DNA of 64,000 nt from Rubrimonas sp036735545. GTDB lineage: Bacteria; Pseudomonadota; Alphaproteobacteria; Rhodobacterales; Rhodobacteraceae. Position 1 is the stretch's first letter. Every line of letters starts with the position of its first letter. The DNA lies in NCBI GenBank assembly GCA_036735545.1, contig DAINOD010000002.1, positions 80,237 through 144,236 on the forward strand. The letters run 5' to 3'. The translations under genes were made by a program, and so were the position numbers. Under the pieces are notes generated by a model. That model was not told the origin of the DNA and did not search any database. It saw nothing but the letters and a program-made list of their open reading frames with translations. Of this stretch, positions 35,976-44,371 are shown in pieces.

Positions 35976-37862
35976 CTATTCGGCCGCCTCGGCCCCGATG
36001 AAGCCGCCAGACTGGCGCGCCCACAGCGCTGCGTAGAGCCCGCCGCGCGCCAGCAGCGCCTCGTGGGGGCCCTGCTCCACGACGCGGCCCGCGTCCATGA
36101 CCACCACCCGGTCCATCTGCGCGATGGTGCTGAGTCGGTGGGCGATGGCCAGAACCGTCTTGCCGCGCATGACCTCGGCAAGCGCGTCCTGGATCTCCGC
36201 CTCGACCTCGGAATCGAGCGCCGAGGTGGCCTCGTCGAGAACCAGGATCGGCGCGTCCTTCACTATGGCGCGGGCCAGCGCGATGCGCTGGCGCTGGCCG
36301 CCCGAGAGTTTCACGCCACGCTCGCCGAGATGCGCGTCGTAGCCGGCGCGGCCGCGGAAGTCGCGCAGCGACAGGATGAACTCGTGCGCCGAGGCCCGCC
36401 GGGCCGCCGCGACCACCCGCTCCATGTCGGCGTCGGGGTCGCCATAGGCGATGTTGTCCCGCGCGGAGCGGTTGAACATCGCCGTCTCCTGCCGGACCAT
36501 CGCGATCTGGCGGCGCAACCCGTCCTGCGTCAGGTCGCGGATGTCGCGCCCGTCGAGCGTCACCCGCCCGCCCTCGACGTCGTAGAGGCGCAGCAAAAGC
36601 GAGACCACGGTGGTCTTGCCCGCGCCGGAGGGGCCGACGAGGCCGACCTTCTCGCCGGGCTCGATGGTCAGGTCGAAGTCGCGCAGCGCGGCGACCTTGC
36701 CGCCATAGGCGAAGGTGATGCGCTCGAAGCCGATGCGGCCCGTCGCGCGCACCGGCTCCGCCGCGCCGGGGCGATCGACGATGCGGTGGGGCGGCGAGAG
36801 GGTCCGGATGCCGTCCTCAATCTCGCCGATGTTGGTGAAGACGCCGAGCGCGGTGAAGCTGACCCAGCCGGTCATGGTCGCCAGCCGCGTCGACACCAGC
36901 CCCGCCGCCGCCACGTCGCCCGCGGTCGCCTGCCCCTCGCTCCAGAGCCAGAGCGCCATGCCGATCAGGATCGCCGGCAGCGCGCCGGCCAGCGCAAATA
37001 TCCAGGCCCGGAACGTCACCACCTGTCCGGCCCAGTCGACGCCCGACTCGCGATAGCGCGCGAGCGCGTTCTTCGTCGTGTCGTCCTCGAAGCGGCCGAG
37101 CGCGAACAGCTTGACGGTGACGATGTTGGTCACCGTGTCCACGATCTGCCCCGTCACCGCGGCGCGGCGGGCCGCGCGGCGGGCGGACTTGACGCGGATC
37201 AGCGGCAGGAACCAGCGCACCAGCGCCACATAGCCCGCGAGCCACACCAGCACGACGAGGCCCAGCCGCAAATCCACCGCCGCGACCAGCGCCACCGCCC
37301 CCAGCGCCGCGGCCAGCGCGTTGCCGACGATGTTGGTCGTCTCCAGCACCACATCGGTCAGCGCGCGGGCGGTCTGCTGCGCCTTCTGGGCGATGCGCCC
37401 GGCGAAATCGTCGTCGAAATAGCTCAGCGACTGGCCCAGCACATGGGCGTTGATGCGGCTGAGCGACAGCGCATAGAGGTTGGGCCCCAGCGTCAGCGAG
37501 TTGAAGGCGGCGTTGGCGACCAGGCTCAGCGGCCAGACCACCACGAAGAACGCGGCGACCAGCGCCAGCGGCCACGGATTGTCGGCGAGAAACCCCGGCC
37601 CGGACGCCTGCGCCGCGTCGATCACCCAGCCGATGAGCCAGAAGCCGACGACGGTGGTGATCCCGACCGAGACCGAGGCCGCGACCGCGACCCACATCTG
37701 CCGCTCCGCCCCACGCAGTCCCCAGCGCAGGAAGGGCCAGAGCGCGGCCGGCGGCGGGCCCTCGGCGGGCTGGAACGGCGCCACCCGGTCGGCGAGCCAG
37801 CGATAGAGCCGCGGGATGACGATCGGATCGTCGCGCCGCCTCGGGGTCTCGCCACCGTCCAT
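35976..37862 (-). CDS. ABC transporter, fused membrane and ATPase domains (exporter type)
   Basis: 628 residues from the ATG at 37862, with GGGGAGAG upstream. N-terminal six-helix ABC membrane domain, then an ATPase with Walker A GPSGAGKTTVV, signature LSGGQRQRIALARA, Walker B ILVLDEATSALDSE and H-loop AHRLSTIAQMD. A half transporter that must dimerise; it follows a paralogue by 22 nt and shares its QSGGFIGxxAAE-like tail, so the two probably form a heterodimer. Substrate unknown; lipid or peptide export is possible. Confidence 0.9.
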   Translation of the reverse strand: MDGGETPRRRDDPIVIPRLYRWLADRVAPFQPAEGPPPAALWPFLRWGLRGAERQMWVAVAASVSVGITTVVGFWLIGWVIDAAQASGPGFLADNPWPLALVAAFFVVVWPLSLVANAAFNSLTLGPNLYALSLSRINAHVLGQSLSYFDDDFAGRIAQKAQQTARALTDVVLETTNIVGNALAAALGAVALVAAVDLRLGLVVLVWLAGYVALVRWFLPLIRVKSARRAARRAAVTGQIVDTVTNIVTVKLFALGRFEDDTTKNALARYRESGVDWAGQVVTFRAWIFALAGALPAILIGMALWLWSEGQATAGDVAAAGLVSTRLATMTGWVSFTALGVFTNIGEIEDGIRTLSPPHRIVDRPGAAEPVRATGRIGFERITFAYGGKVAALRDFDLTIEPGEKVGLVGPSGAGKTTVVSLLLRLYDVEGGRVTLDGRDIRDLTQDGLRRQIAMVRQETAMFNRSARDNIAYGDPDADMERVVAAARRASAHEFILSLRDFRGRAGYDAHLGERGVKLSGGQRQRIALARAIVKDAPILVLDEATSALDSEVEAEIQDALAEVMRGKTVLAIAHRLSTIAQMDRVVVMDAGRVVEQGPHEALLARGGLYAALWARQSGGFIGAEAAE

Positions 37863-37884
37863 GCCGTTCTCTCCCCCCGCCGCC

Positions 37885-39720
37885 TCAGGCGGCCGCGTCC
37901 ACCCCGATGAAACCGCCGGACTGCCGCTCCCAGAACCCCGCATATAGCCCGCCCTGCGCCAGAAGCGCCGCGTGCGTGCCCTGTTCCGCCACCCGGCCCT
38001 GCTCCAGCACCACGATCCGGTCCATCTGGGCGATGGTGGACAGGCGGTGGGCGATGGCGATCACGGTCTTTCCGGCCATCAGCCCGGTCAGCGCCTGCTG
38101 GATCTCGGCCTCCACCTCGCTGTCGAGCGCCGAGGTGGCCTCGTCCAGCACTAGGATCGGCGCGTCCTTCAGCACCACGCGGGCGAGCGCGACGCGCTGG
38201 CGCTGGCCGCCGGACAGCTTCACCCCCCGCTCGCCCACATGGGCGTCGTAGCCCGCGCGGCCCTTGGGGTCGCGCAGCCCGAGGATGAAGTCGTGCGCCG
38301 AAACCCGCGCCGCCGCCGCCTCGATCTCGGTCTGCGTGGCGTCGGGGCGGCCGTAGCGGATGTTGTCGCGCACCGAGCGGTGCAGCAGCGAGGTGTCCTG
38401 CGTGACCATGCCGATCTCGCGACGCAGGCTCTCCTGCGTCACGAGGCGCACGTCCTGCCCGTCGATCTCGATGCGCCCGCCCTCGGGATCGTCGAAGCGC
38501 AGCAGCAGGTTGACCAGCGTGGACTTGCCGGCGCCCGAACGGCCGACGAGGCCCACGCGCTCGCCGGCGCGGATCACGAGGTCCACGCCCTCCAGCCCGC
38601 CGGCCTTCTTGCCGTAGTGGTGGCGCAGGCCGCGGAAGGCGATCTCGCCGCCGGTCACGCGCAGGGCGGGCGCGCCGGGCGCGTCGGTCACGTCCACGGG
38701 GGCCGTGATGCTCTGCATCCCCTCGCGGATCACGCCCGCGTGCTGGAACAGCTGCGAGGTGACCCACATGATCCAGCCGGTCATCCCGTTCAGCCGCAGC
38801 GTCAGCGCCGCCGCCGCCGACACGGCCCCGATGGTGGCGTCGCCGCCGGCCCAGAGCCAGATCGCCGCGCCGACCACGGCGACGATGACGAGCCCGTTCA
38901 CCGTCGCGATGCCGGCCATCATGAGCGTCATCAGCCGCAAGAGCCGCGCGAAGCGCAGTCGGGCGACCTTCATGGCGTCGAGCGCGAACTTCTCCTCGCG
39001 CTCGGCGTGGGCGAACAGCTTGACGGTCTGGATGTTGGCGTAGGCGTCCACGATCCGCCCCGTCAGCGCCGAGCGGCCCTCGGAGAACTTCTCCGACGCC
39101 CGCCCGATGGCCGGGATCAGCGAACGCAAAAGCAGCAGGTAGATGACCAGCCACAGCGCGAGCGGGATCGCGAGCCGCGCGTCGATGCCCGCCAGCACGA
39201 TCATGGCGCCGGCGAAATAGGCCGCGGCATACCAGATCGCCTCGAAGGCCATGAAGGCGCTGTCCTCGACCGCCGGGCCGGACTGCATCACCCGGTTGGC
39301 CAGCCGCCCGGCGAAGTCGTTCTGATGGAAGCCGATCGACTGGCCGAGCAGCCGCCGGTGCGAGCGCCACCAGACCCGCGGCATCAGGTTCGCCGACAGC
39401 GACTGGTTGAGCAGCGCATGGTTCAGCGTGATGACCACGGGCCGCAACAGCAGCACGAACAGCGCGATCAGCGCCAGCTCCAGCCCATGGCGCGACCAGA
39501 AGCCGTCCGGCCCCTCGGCGAGCAGGTCCACGACATGGCCGGCGTAGTAGATCAACCCGGTCTCGACCAGCGCGGTGGCCAGCCCCGTCAGCGCCGTGAA
39601 GCCCAGCACGCCCCGGAACGGGCGCAGGTGGTCGATCATGTAGGGCCAGAACCGCGTCGGCGGCGCGGCGTTCGCGTCGGGCCCGAAAGCGGCGACGCGG
39701 GACTCGAAGAACCGGAACAT
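37885..39720 (-). CDS. ABC transporter, fused membrane and ATPase domains (paralogue of the next gene)
   Basis: 611 residues. Six-helix membrane domain followed by an ATPase with GRSGAGKSTLV, LSGGQRQRVALARV, ILVLDEATSALDSE and AHRLSTIAQMD. All catalytic elements are intact, as they are in its partner, so neither is a degenerate half. N-terminal SRVAAFGPDANAAPPTRFWPYM is typical of this pair type in Alphaproteobacteria. First gene of a two-gene operon. Confidence 0.9.
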   Translation of the reverse strand: MFRFFESRVAAFGPDANAAPPTRFWPYMIDHLRPFRGVLGFTALTGLATALVETGLIYYAGHVVDLLAEGPDGFWSRHGLELALIALFVLLLRPVVITLNHALLNQSLSANLMPRVWWRSHRRLLGQSIGFHQNDFAGRLANRVMQSGPAVEDSAFMAFEAIWYAAAYFAGAMIVLAGIDARLAIPLALWLVIYLLLLRSLIPAIGRASEKFSEGRSALTGRIVDAYANIQTVKLFAHAEREEKFALDAMKVARLRFARLLRLMTLMMAGIATVNGLVIVAVVGAAIWLWAGGDATIGAVSAAAALTLRLNGMTGWIMWVTSQLFQHAGVIREGMQSITAPVDVTDAPGAPALRVTGGEIAFRGLRHHYGKKAGGLEGVDLVIRAGERVGLVGRSGAGKSTLVNLLLRFDDPEGGRIEIDGQDVRLVTQESLRREIGMVTQDTSLLHRSVRDNIRYGRPDATQTEIEAAAARVSAHDFILGLRDPKGRAGYDAHVGERGVKLSGGQRQRVALARVVLKDAPILVLDEATSALDSEVEAEIQQALTGLMAGKTVIAIAHRLSTIAQMDRIVVLEQGRVAEQGTHAALLAQGGLYAGFWERQSGGFIGVDAAA

Positions 39721-39901
39721 GGGCGCGCTCCGCGGATCGAAAGCGCCGGCTACGACCCGGGCGCGGGCCGTGCGGCGTGGCGCGAGGCGCCGATGGCTGT
39801 ATGGGTCGCGCCGGCCTTAGCCGAATCGGCCGGAGAAGTCACGCCAGCCCCCGCCTTGCCGCAACGGCAGGCCGCGGCCATATGCGGGTGATGTTGTTCC
39901 C
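39721..39901. promoter_or_regulatory. Divergent control region, possible metal-responsive promoter
   Basis: An imperfect dyad GCCTTGCCGCAACGGCAGGC (39853-39872) overlaps a possible -35 (TTGCCG, 39856), with CATATG at 39879-39884 as a weak -10. Its place ahead of a His-rich exported peptide and a DUF305 gene recalls MerR-type copper operators, but the arms are not the standard ones. Confidence 0.25.
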
Positions 39902-40228
39902 GTGCGACAGATGAGGCGCGTCCTCGCCATCCTGCTCGCGGTGGCGCTCGCGGCCGCCCTGAGCGCCAGCCACGTCGCGCACGCCGGCGCGTCGGTCGCC
40001 CCGGACGCCAGCCAGCACGAGACCCGCCAGCACGCGGCGCACGGCCACGCGCACCAGGCGCCGGAGGAGCGGGCGGGACACAAGGCGGCGCTGTGCTGCT
40101 TTTTCGAGGAGCCGACGACGGTCGCCCCGCGTTCCTTCGCGGTCCGCGCAGCCCCTGCGGCCTCCTCGCGCCCCCTCTCAAGCGGTCTCGCCCGCGCCCC
40201 GAACCCGCCGCCGCCCCGGTCGATCTGA
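39902..40228 (+). CDS. Exported His-rich small protein
   Basis: 108 residues from a GTG; an in-frame ATG at 39911 is equally possible. A signal peptide (RRVLAILLAVALAAALSASHVAHA) is followed by a His-rich stretch, HETRQHAAHGHAHQAPEERAG, then GHKAALCCFFEE with a Cys pair. The rest is Pro/Ala-rich. I do not recognise a family; composition suggests periplasmic binding of copper or another soft metal. Placed 53 nt before the DUF305 gene on the same strand. Confidence 0.65.
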   Translation: MRQMRRVLAILLAVALAAALSASHVAHAGASVAPDASQHETRQHAAHGHAHQAPEERAGHKAALCCFFEEPTTVAPRSFAVRAAPAASSRPLSSGLARAPNPPPPRSI

Positions 40229-40281
40229 GCCGACGGCGCCGCCGTGCGCCGACAATCCAGACATCACCGGAAGGACACAGG

Positions 40282-40871
40282 ATGAGAACCACCACCATCG
40301 CGGCGGCGGCCGTGGGCGTCGCGCTCGGCGTCGCCGGCGCCGTCGCCTGGGCCCAGATGGGTCACGGAGCGCACGGCCAGATGCAGCATGGCCAGATGCA
40401 GCACGGCCAGATGCAGCACGGGGCCGGAGCCCATGCCGGGCACGNNNNNNNNNNNNNNNNNNNNNNNNNNNNNNNNNNNNNNNNNNNNNNNNNNNNNNNN
40501 NNNNNNNNNNNNNNNNNNNNNNNNNNNNNNNNNNNNNNNNNNNNGGCCAGATGCAGCACGGCCAGATGCAGCACGGGGCCGGAGCCCATGCCGGGCACGG
40601 CGCGGCCGCGTCGACCGCGCCATACGCGCAGGCGTGGGTCGAGAGCATGGACCGCATGCACGCGGACATGATGATCGACCTCAGCGGCGACGCCGACGTC
40701 GACTTCGTGCGCGGCATGATCCCCCACCACGAAGGCGCCATCGACATGGCGCGCATCGTGCTGGAGCACGGCGAGGACGCCGAAATCCGCGCGCTGGCGC
40801 AGGAGGTCGTGGCGGCGCAGGAAGCCGAGATCGCGCAGATGCGCGCCTGGCTCGCCGCCCGCGGCTACTGA
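40282..40871 (+). CDS. DUF305 family protein (interrupted by assembly gap)
   Basis: Starts at an ATG after GGAAGGACACAGG. Signal peptide, then repeats of HGQMQ (15-bp DNA repeats) rich in His and Met, then 100 N. After the gap the frame is offset, but this is an assembly effect: the 55 bases before the gap (40390-40444) equal the 55 after it (40545-40599). Joining there restores one open frame of ~145 residues ending in a DUF305 domain: WVESMDRMHADMM, FVRGMIPHHEGAIDMARIVLEH. DUF305 proteins are exported, and the M-x2-H-H region likely binds copper. The true number of repeats is not known. Confidence 0.8.
40351..40599 (+). repeat. 15-bp tandem repeats coding for GQMQH
   Basis: GGCCAGATGCAGCAC units occur three to four times before the gap (one with a T variant) and twice after it. 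They encode Met/His-rich pentapeptides in the DUF305 protein; copy number is unresolved because of the gap. Confidence 0.8.
40445..40544. other. Scaffold gap of 100 N
   Basis: Exactly 100 unknown bases, a placeholder length, flanked by identical 55-base sequences inside a tandem repeat. It looks like a contig break caused by the repeat, not missing genes. Confidence 0.95.
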
Positions 40872-40878
40872 GGCGGCC

Positions 40879-41133
40879 CTAGACTGAAGGAGGGGGGCGG
40901 TCCGCCGCCCCCGCCAGCCCGCGCCGGCTCGCCCGCCACGCGCGCAGCCACCAGAGCCACCCGCCGATCGCGACAGCCCAGCCGAACGGATACCAGGGCA
41001 GCACCGGCGAGGGATCGCCGGTCGTCACCAGCATCACGGGCCCGCCGAGTCCCAGCAGCGTGATCGCGACCGCCGCCACGCCGAGGCCGACCAGCCCCCG
41101 CGACCGCAGCCGCTTCGCCTCCGCGTCTGTCAT
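40879..41133 (-). CDS. Hypothetical small membrane protein
   Basis: 84 residues: TDAEAKRLRSRG start, then two membrane helices (LVGLGVAAVAITLLGLGGPVMLV and VLPWYPFGWAVAIGGWLWWLRAW). No family recognised. Convergent with the DUF305 gene, divergent from hemF. Confidence 0.55.
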   Translation of the reverse strand: MTDAEAKRLRSRGLVGLGVAAVAITLLGLGGPVMLVTTGDPSPVLPWYPFGWAVAIGGWLWWLRAWRASRRGLAGAADRPPPSV

Positions 41134-41154
41134 GCGCGCCCCCCTGCGCCGGTC

Positions 41155-41185
41155 CCTGCGCCCATTCCTGCGCCCATTCCTGCGC
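41155..41185. repeat. Short direct repeat upstream of hemF
   Basis: CCTGCGCCCATT twice in a row plus a partial third copy, in the 121-nt gap between hemF and the divergent small membrane protein. Could be an operator or merely a slippage product. Confidence 0.4.
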
Positions 41186-41254
41186 GACGTCCGACCGCCT
41201 CGCCACGATCCTCGGGGGAGGATAGGCGTCAGGTTCGCGGAAGACGAGGACCCG

Positions 41255-42175
41255 ATGACGCAGGCCGCCGCCGACACCCGACCAGAAGCCGAGATGACCG
41301 AGGAGCGCGCCCGCGCCAGCGCGTGGTTCGTCGCCCTGCGCGACCGCATCTGCGCCGCCTTCGAGGCGCTGGAGCGCACGCATCCGACCGGACCCCACGC
41401 CGATCGCGCCCCCGGCCGCTTCGAGCGCAAGCAGACCCGCCGCGCCGGCGACGGCGAAGGCGACCAGGGCGGCGGCGAGATGAGCGTGATGCGCGGGGGG
41501 CGTCTGTTCGAGAAGGTCGGCGTCAACGTCTCCGAGGTCTACGGCGTGCTCGGCCCGCAGGCGCAGCGCTCGCTGACCGCCCGCCGCGCCATCCCCGGCC
41601 TCGCCGAGGACCCGCGCTTCTGGGCCTCGGGCGTCAGCCTCGTCGCGCACATGAACAGCCCGCGCACCCCGGCGGTGCATATGAACACGCGCATGTTCTG
41701 GACGCCCCATTGCTGGTGGTTCGGCGGCGGCACCGACCTGAACCCGATGGTTCCGGTCGAGGAGGACACGGCCTTCTTCCACGGCGTGCTGAAGGAGGCC
41801 CTCGACCGGCACGGGCCGGACCTCTACCCCCGCTACAAGGCGTGGGCGGACGAGTATTTCATGATCCGCCACTGGAACGAGCCGCGCGGCGTGGGCGGCG
41901 TCTTCTACGACGACCACTGCACCGACGACTGGGAGGCCGACTTCGCCCTGACCCAGGACGTCGGCCGCGCCTTCCTCGACGCCTTCCTGCCCATCGCCGA
42001 GAAGCGCGCCGCCGAGCCGTGGACCGAGGCCGAGCGCGAGCACCAGCTGGTCCGCCGCGGCCGCTACGCCGAGTTCAACCTCGTCTACGACCGCGGAACC
42101 CGGTTCGGGCTGGAGACCGGCCACAACCCCGAGGCGGTGCTGATGAGCCTGCCGCCCGAGGCGAAGTGGCCGTGA
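41255..42175 (+). CDS. hemF: Oxygen-dependent coproporphyrinogen III oxidase
   Basis: 306 residues from the ATG at 41255, with GAGGA 5 nt upstream. Characteristic blocks: GGRLFEKVGVNVSEV, HMNTRMFWTPHCWWFGGGTDLNP, YKAWADEYFMIRHWNEPRGVGG and LVRRGRYAEFNLVYDRGT. Performs the aerobic oxidative decarboxylation of coproporphyrinogen III in haem synthesis; cytosolic dimer. The GTG of the next gene overlaps the stop. Confidence 0.96.
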   Translation: MTQAAADTRPEAEMTEERARASAWFVALRDRICAAFEALERTHPTGPHADRAPGRFERKQTRRAGDGEGDQGGGEMSVMRGGRLFEKVGVNVSEVYGVLGPQAQRSLTARRAIPGLAEDPRFWASGVSLVAHMNSPRTPAVHMNTRMFWTPHCWWFGGGTDLNPMVPVEEDTAFFHGVLKEALDRHGPDLYPRYKAWADEYFMIRHWNEPRGVGGVFYDDHCTDDWEADFALTQDVGRAFLDAFLPIAEKRAAEPWTEAEREHQLVRRGRYAEFNLVYDRGTRFGLETGHNPEAVLMSLPPEAKWP

Positions 42176-42522
42176 TCGCCGTCATCTTCGAGCTTGTTCC
42201 CGCCGAGGGGATGCGCGGCGAATACCTCGACCACGCCGCGGTGCTGCGCCCGGAGCTGGCGCAGATCGACGGCTTCGTCTCGGTGGAGCGGTTCGAGAGC
42301 CTGACGACCCCGGGCAAGCTGCTGTCGCTGTCGGTCTGGCGCGACGAGGCGGCCGTGAAGCGGTGGCGCAACCATGTCGGCCACCGCGAGATCCAGCGCA
42401 TCGGGCGGGAGCGCGTCTTCGCCGACTACCGGCTGCGCGTCGCCGGCGTCATCCGCGACTACGCCATGACCGAGCGGCGCGAGCAGGCCCCCGAGGACAG
42501 CGCGGCGCTGCTCGGCCTCTGA
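42172..42522 (+). CDS. Antibiotic biosynthesis monooxygenase (ABM) domain protein
   Basis: 116 residues from a GTG overlapping the hemF stop (GTGA). ABM ferredoxin-like fold features: FELVPAEGMRGEYLDHA, IDGFVSVERFESLT, LLSLSVWRDEAAVKRWRNH and HREIQRIGRE. Members include haem-degrading and quinone-forming monooxygenases and many of unknown role. Coupling to hemF makes a link with haem or porphyrin handling worth considering, but it is inference. Confidence 0.85.
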   Translation: MIAVIFELVPAEGMRGEYLDHAAVLRPELAQIDGFVSVERFESLTTPGKLLSLSVWRDEAAVKRWRNHVGHREIQRIGRERVFADYRLRVAGVIRDYAMTERREQAPEDSAALLGL

Positions 42523-42528
42523 GACGCC

Positions 42529-42936
42529 CTAAAGGTCGTCCTCCAGCCAGGCGAGCGTGTCGACCGTGGCGTAGTCCAGCACGGCGACGACCTCCGCCGC
42601 GTCGTCGACCGGCGCGAGGGCGGCGCCCAGCCCCAGCCCCAGCAGCGCCGCGGCGGCGAGCCCGGCCCAGAGCGGGCGCGCGGCCCGACGACGTGCGGCG
42701 GCCGCGCCCTCGGCCCCGGCGGCGCAGGCGGCCAGCAGTCCGGGCGGGGCGGCGGGAGGCGGCTCGGCCGCCAGCGCCGCCAGCGCGGCGTCAAGCGCCG
42801 CCGCCTCGGCCAGCGTCGCCGCGGCCTGAGGATCGGCCGACGCCAGCGCCGCCGCCGGGGCGCGGGTCTCGACGGGCCAGCGCGCCAGATCGCCGCCATG
42901 GACGGCGGCGAGGCGGGCGAAGCGGTCCAGGGTCAT
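42529..42936 (-). CDS. Putative anti-sigma factor
   Basis: 135 residues. N-terminal ~85 residues Ala-rich and helical, one membrane helix at ~90-110 (WAGLAAAALLGLGLGAAL) and a short periplasmic tail ending YATVDTLAWLEDDL. No zinc-binding H-x3-C-x2-C motif of ZAS anti-sigma factors is seen. Assigned by position: ATG overlaps the ECF sigma stop (ATGA), the usual sigma/anti-sigma layout. Confidence 0.65.
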   Translation of the reverse strand: MTLDRFARLAAVHGGDLARWPVETRAPAAALASADPQAAATLAEAAALDAALAALAAEPPPAAPPGLLAACAAGAEGAAAARRRAARPLWAGLAAAALLGLGLGAALAPVDDAAEVVAVLDYATVDTLAWLEDDL

Positions 42937-43511
42937 CGCCGTCTCCTTTGCTCCGGGCGGTCGCGATGCGCCGCCAGCGTCTCCGCCAGCGCGCGGCGGC
43001 CGCGGGCCTGCAGACTCTCCACCGCATCCACGCTCAATCCCATCGCCGCGGCGATCTCCGGGTTCGAGCGATCCTCGAAGTGACGCAACACGATGGCGGC
43101 GCGCTGGCGGTCCGGCAAGGCGTGCAGCGCCGTGCGCAGCGCCGTCGCACGGTCCGCCGCGTCGAGCCGCTCCAGCGCCGACGGCGCGGGGTCGGGCGGT
43201 TCGGGCGCGTCCTCCAGCGGGCTCGAGCGGCCGCGCCGCCGCAGCCGGTCGAGACAGAGGTTGGTCGCGACCCGGTGCAGCCAGGCGCCGACCGGCGCCC
43301 CGCCGTCCTCCCATTCGGGGGCAGCGCGCCAGAGCCGCAGCATGGCCTCCTGCGTCACGTCCTCGGCCTCCGCGGGATCGCCCAGCAGCCGACCCGCGAG
43401 CGCCAGCAGCCGCGGCGCCCGGCGCGCGGTCAGCAGCCGCGCCGCCTGCGCCTCGCCGCGGACGGCGCGGGCGAGCAGGGCGGCGTCGAGCCGGTCCTCG
43501 CCCGCGTCCAA
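42933..43511 (-). CDS. ECF-family RNA polymerase sigma factor
   Basis: 192 residues. Region 2: LLALAGRLLGDPAEAEDVTQEAMLRLWR; region 4: ALHALPDRQRAAIVLRHFEDRSNPEIAAAMGLSVDAVESLQARGRRAL reduced to its helix-turn-helix. Typical ECF size with no extra domain. Lies 45 nt after the EF-hand gene and overlaps its likely anti-sigma. This sigma/anti-sigma/EF-hand set recurs in Alphaproteobacteria. Confidence 0.9.
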   Translation of the reverse strand: MDAGEDRLDAALLARAVRGEAQAARLLTARRAPRLLALAGRLLGDPAEAEDVTQEAMLRLWRAAPEWEDGGAPVGAWLHRVATNLCLDRLRRRGRSSPLEDAPEPPDPAPSALERLDAADRATALRTALHALPDRQRAAIVLRHFEDRSNPEIAAAMGLSVDAVESLQARGRRALAETLAAHRDRPEQRRRR

Positions 43512-43556
43512 GGGCGGCCCGCAGGCGGCCGGGGGGCGCGACGGCGCGCGCCGGCC

Positions 43557-44228
43557 TCAGCCGCGGGGACCTTCCCGCCCGGCCCCGTCCCGCCCGGCGC
43601 CGTCCCGCCCGGCGCCGGGCCGCGACCGGGCGGCCTCCTCGCGCGTCACCACGCCGTCGCCGTCGCGGTCGAGGCGGTCGAACAGCCGCGCGGCCCGGCG
43701 CTCCCGCGTCGCCGCGATCTCCTCGGCGTCGATGACGCCGTCGTTGTTGGCGTCGAGACGGTCGAACATGCGCTGCGCATGTTCGGCGGCCCGCGCCGCG
43801 GCGCGCCCGGTCGCGTCGGCCGACAACGCCGCCTCGAAGGCGTCACGGTCGAAAGGCGCGTCCCCAAGCTCCAGAAAGCCCGCCTGCGTCGCCTCCTCGC
43901 GGGTGATGCGGCCGTCGCCGTCCGCGTCGAGACGCTCGAACAGGCGGTCCGGCATCGCGCCGCGCCGTTCCTCCCAGCGTCCCGCGCGATCGGGCCGACC
44001 CGAACCGCGGCCGCCCTCGTCGCGCGCTTCGCGACGCTCGTCGCGTCGGGTTCGCCTGTCGAGCCTGCGCTCCTCGACGTCCAGCCGCCGCGCCTCCAGC
44101 GCCAGCGCCTCGGCTTCGAGCGCCTGCGTCTGGGGCGCAGCCGCGGCCTGCGCCAGCGTCTGCGGCGCCGTCGCCGCGCCCGCCGCCATCGCCAGCGCGA
44201 CCGCCGCCGCCATGCTCGTCCTGCCCAT
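43557..44228 (-). CDS. Exported EF-hand protein
   Basis: 223 residues from the ATG at 44228, with AAGGAGG 5 nt upstream. Signal peptide, a charged Arg/Glu coiled-coil-like region (EARRLDVEERRLDRRTRRDE), then EF-hand loops DADGDGRITREE, DANNDGVIDAEE and DRDGDGVVTREE with all acidic ligands. The tail repeats RDGAG. Likely a periplasmic calcium binder. It precedes the ECF sigma gene, so it may be part of a calcium- or envelope-responsive circuit. Confidence 0.85.
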   Translation of the reverse strand: MGRTSMAAAVALAMAAGAATAPQTLAQAAAAPQTQALEAEALALEARRLDVEERRLDRRTRRDERREARDEGGRGSGRPDRAGRWEERRGAMPDRLFERLDADGDGRITREEATQAGFLELGDAPFDRDAFEAALSADATGRAAARAAEHAQRMFDRLDANNDGVIDAEEIAATRERRAARLFDRLDRDGDGVVTREEAARSRPGAGRDGAGRDGAGREGPRG

Positions 44229-44371
44229 CGGGGCCTCCTTCATCTTCGGACCGGCCGCCCGCGGCGACCGTCCCCCGAGCAACGCCCGGCCGGCCCGGTT
44301 CCGTCGCGACCGGCTCGCTCGCGACTCTGCGCCGCGCGGCGTCGCGCGCGCGACGAGCCTATATCGCTCCC

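Noticed and set aside
40282..40871. DUF305 gene as a frameshifted pseudogene
   Set aside because: The frame change is created only by the 100-N placeholder; merging the identical 55-base flanks restores the frame.
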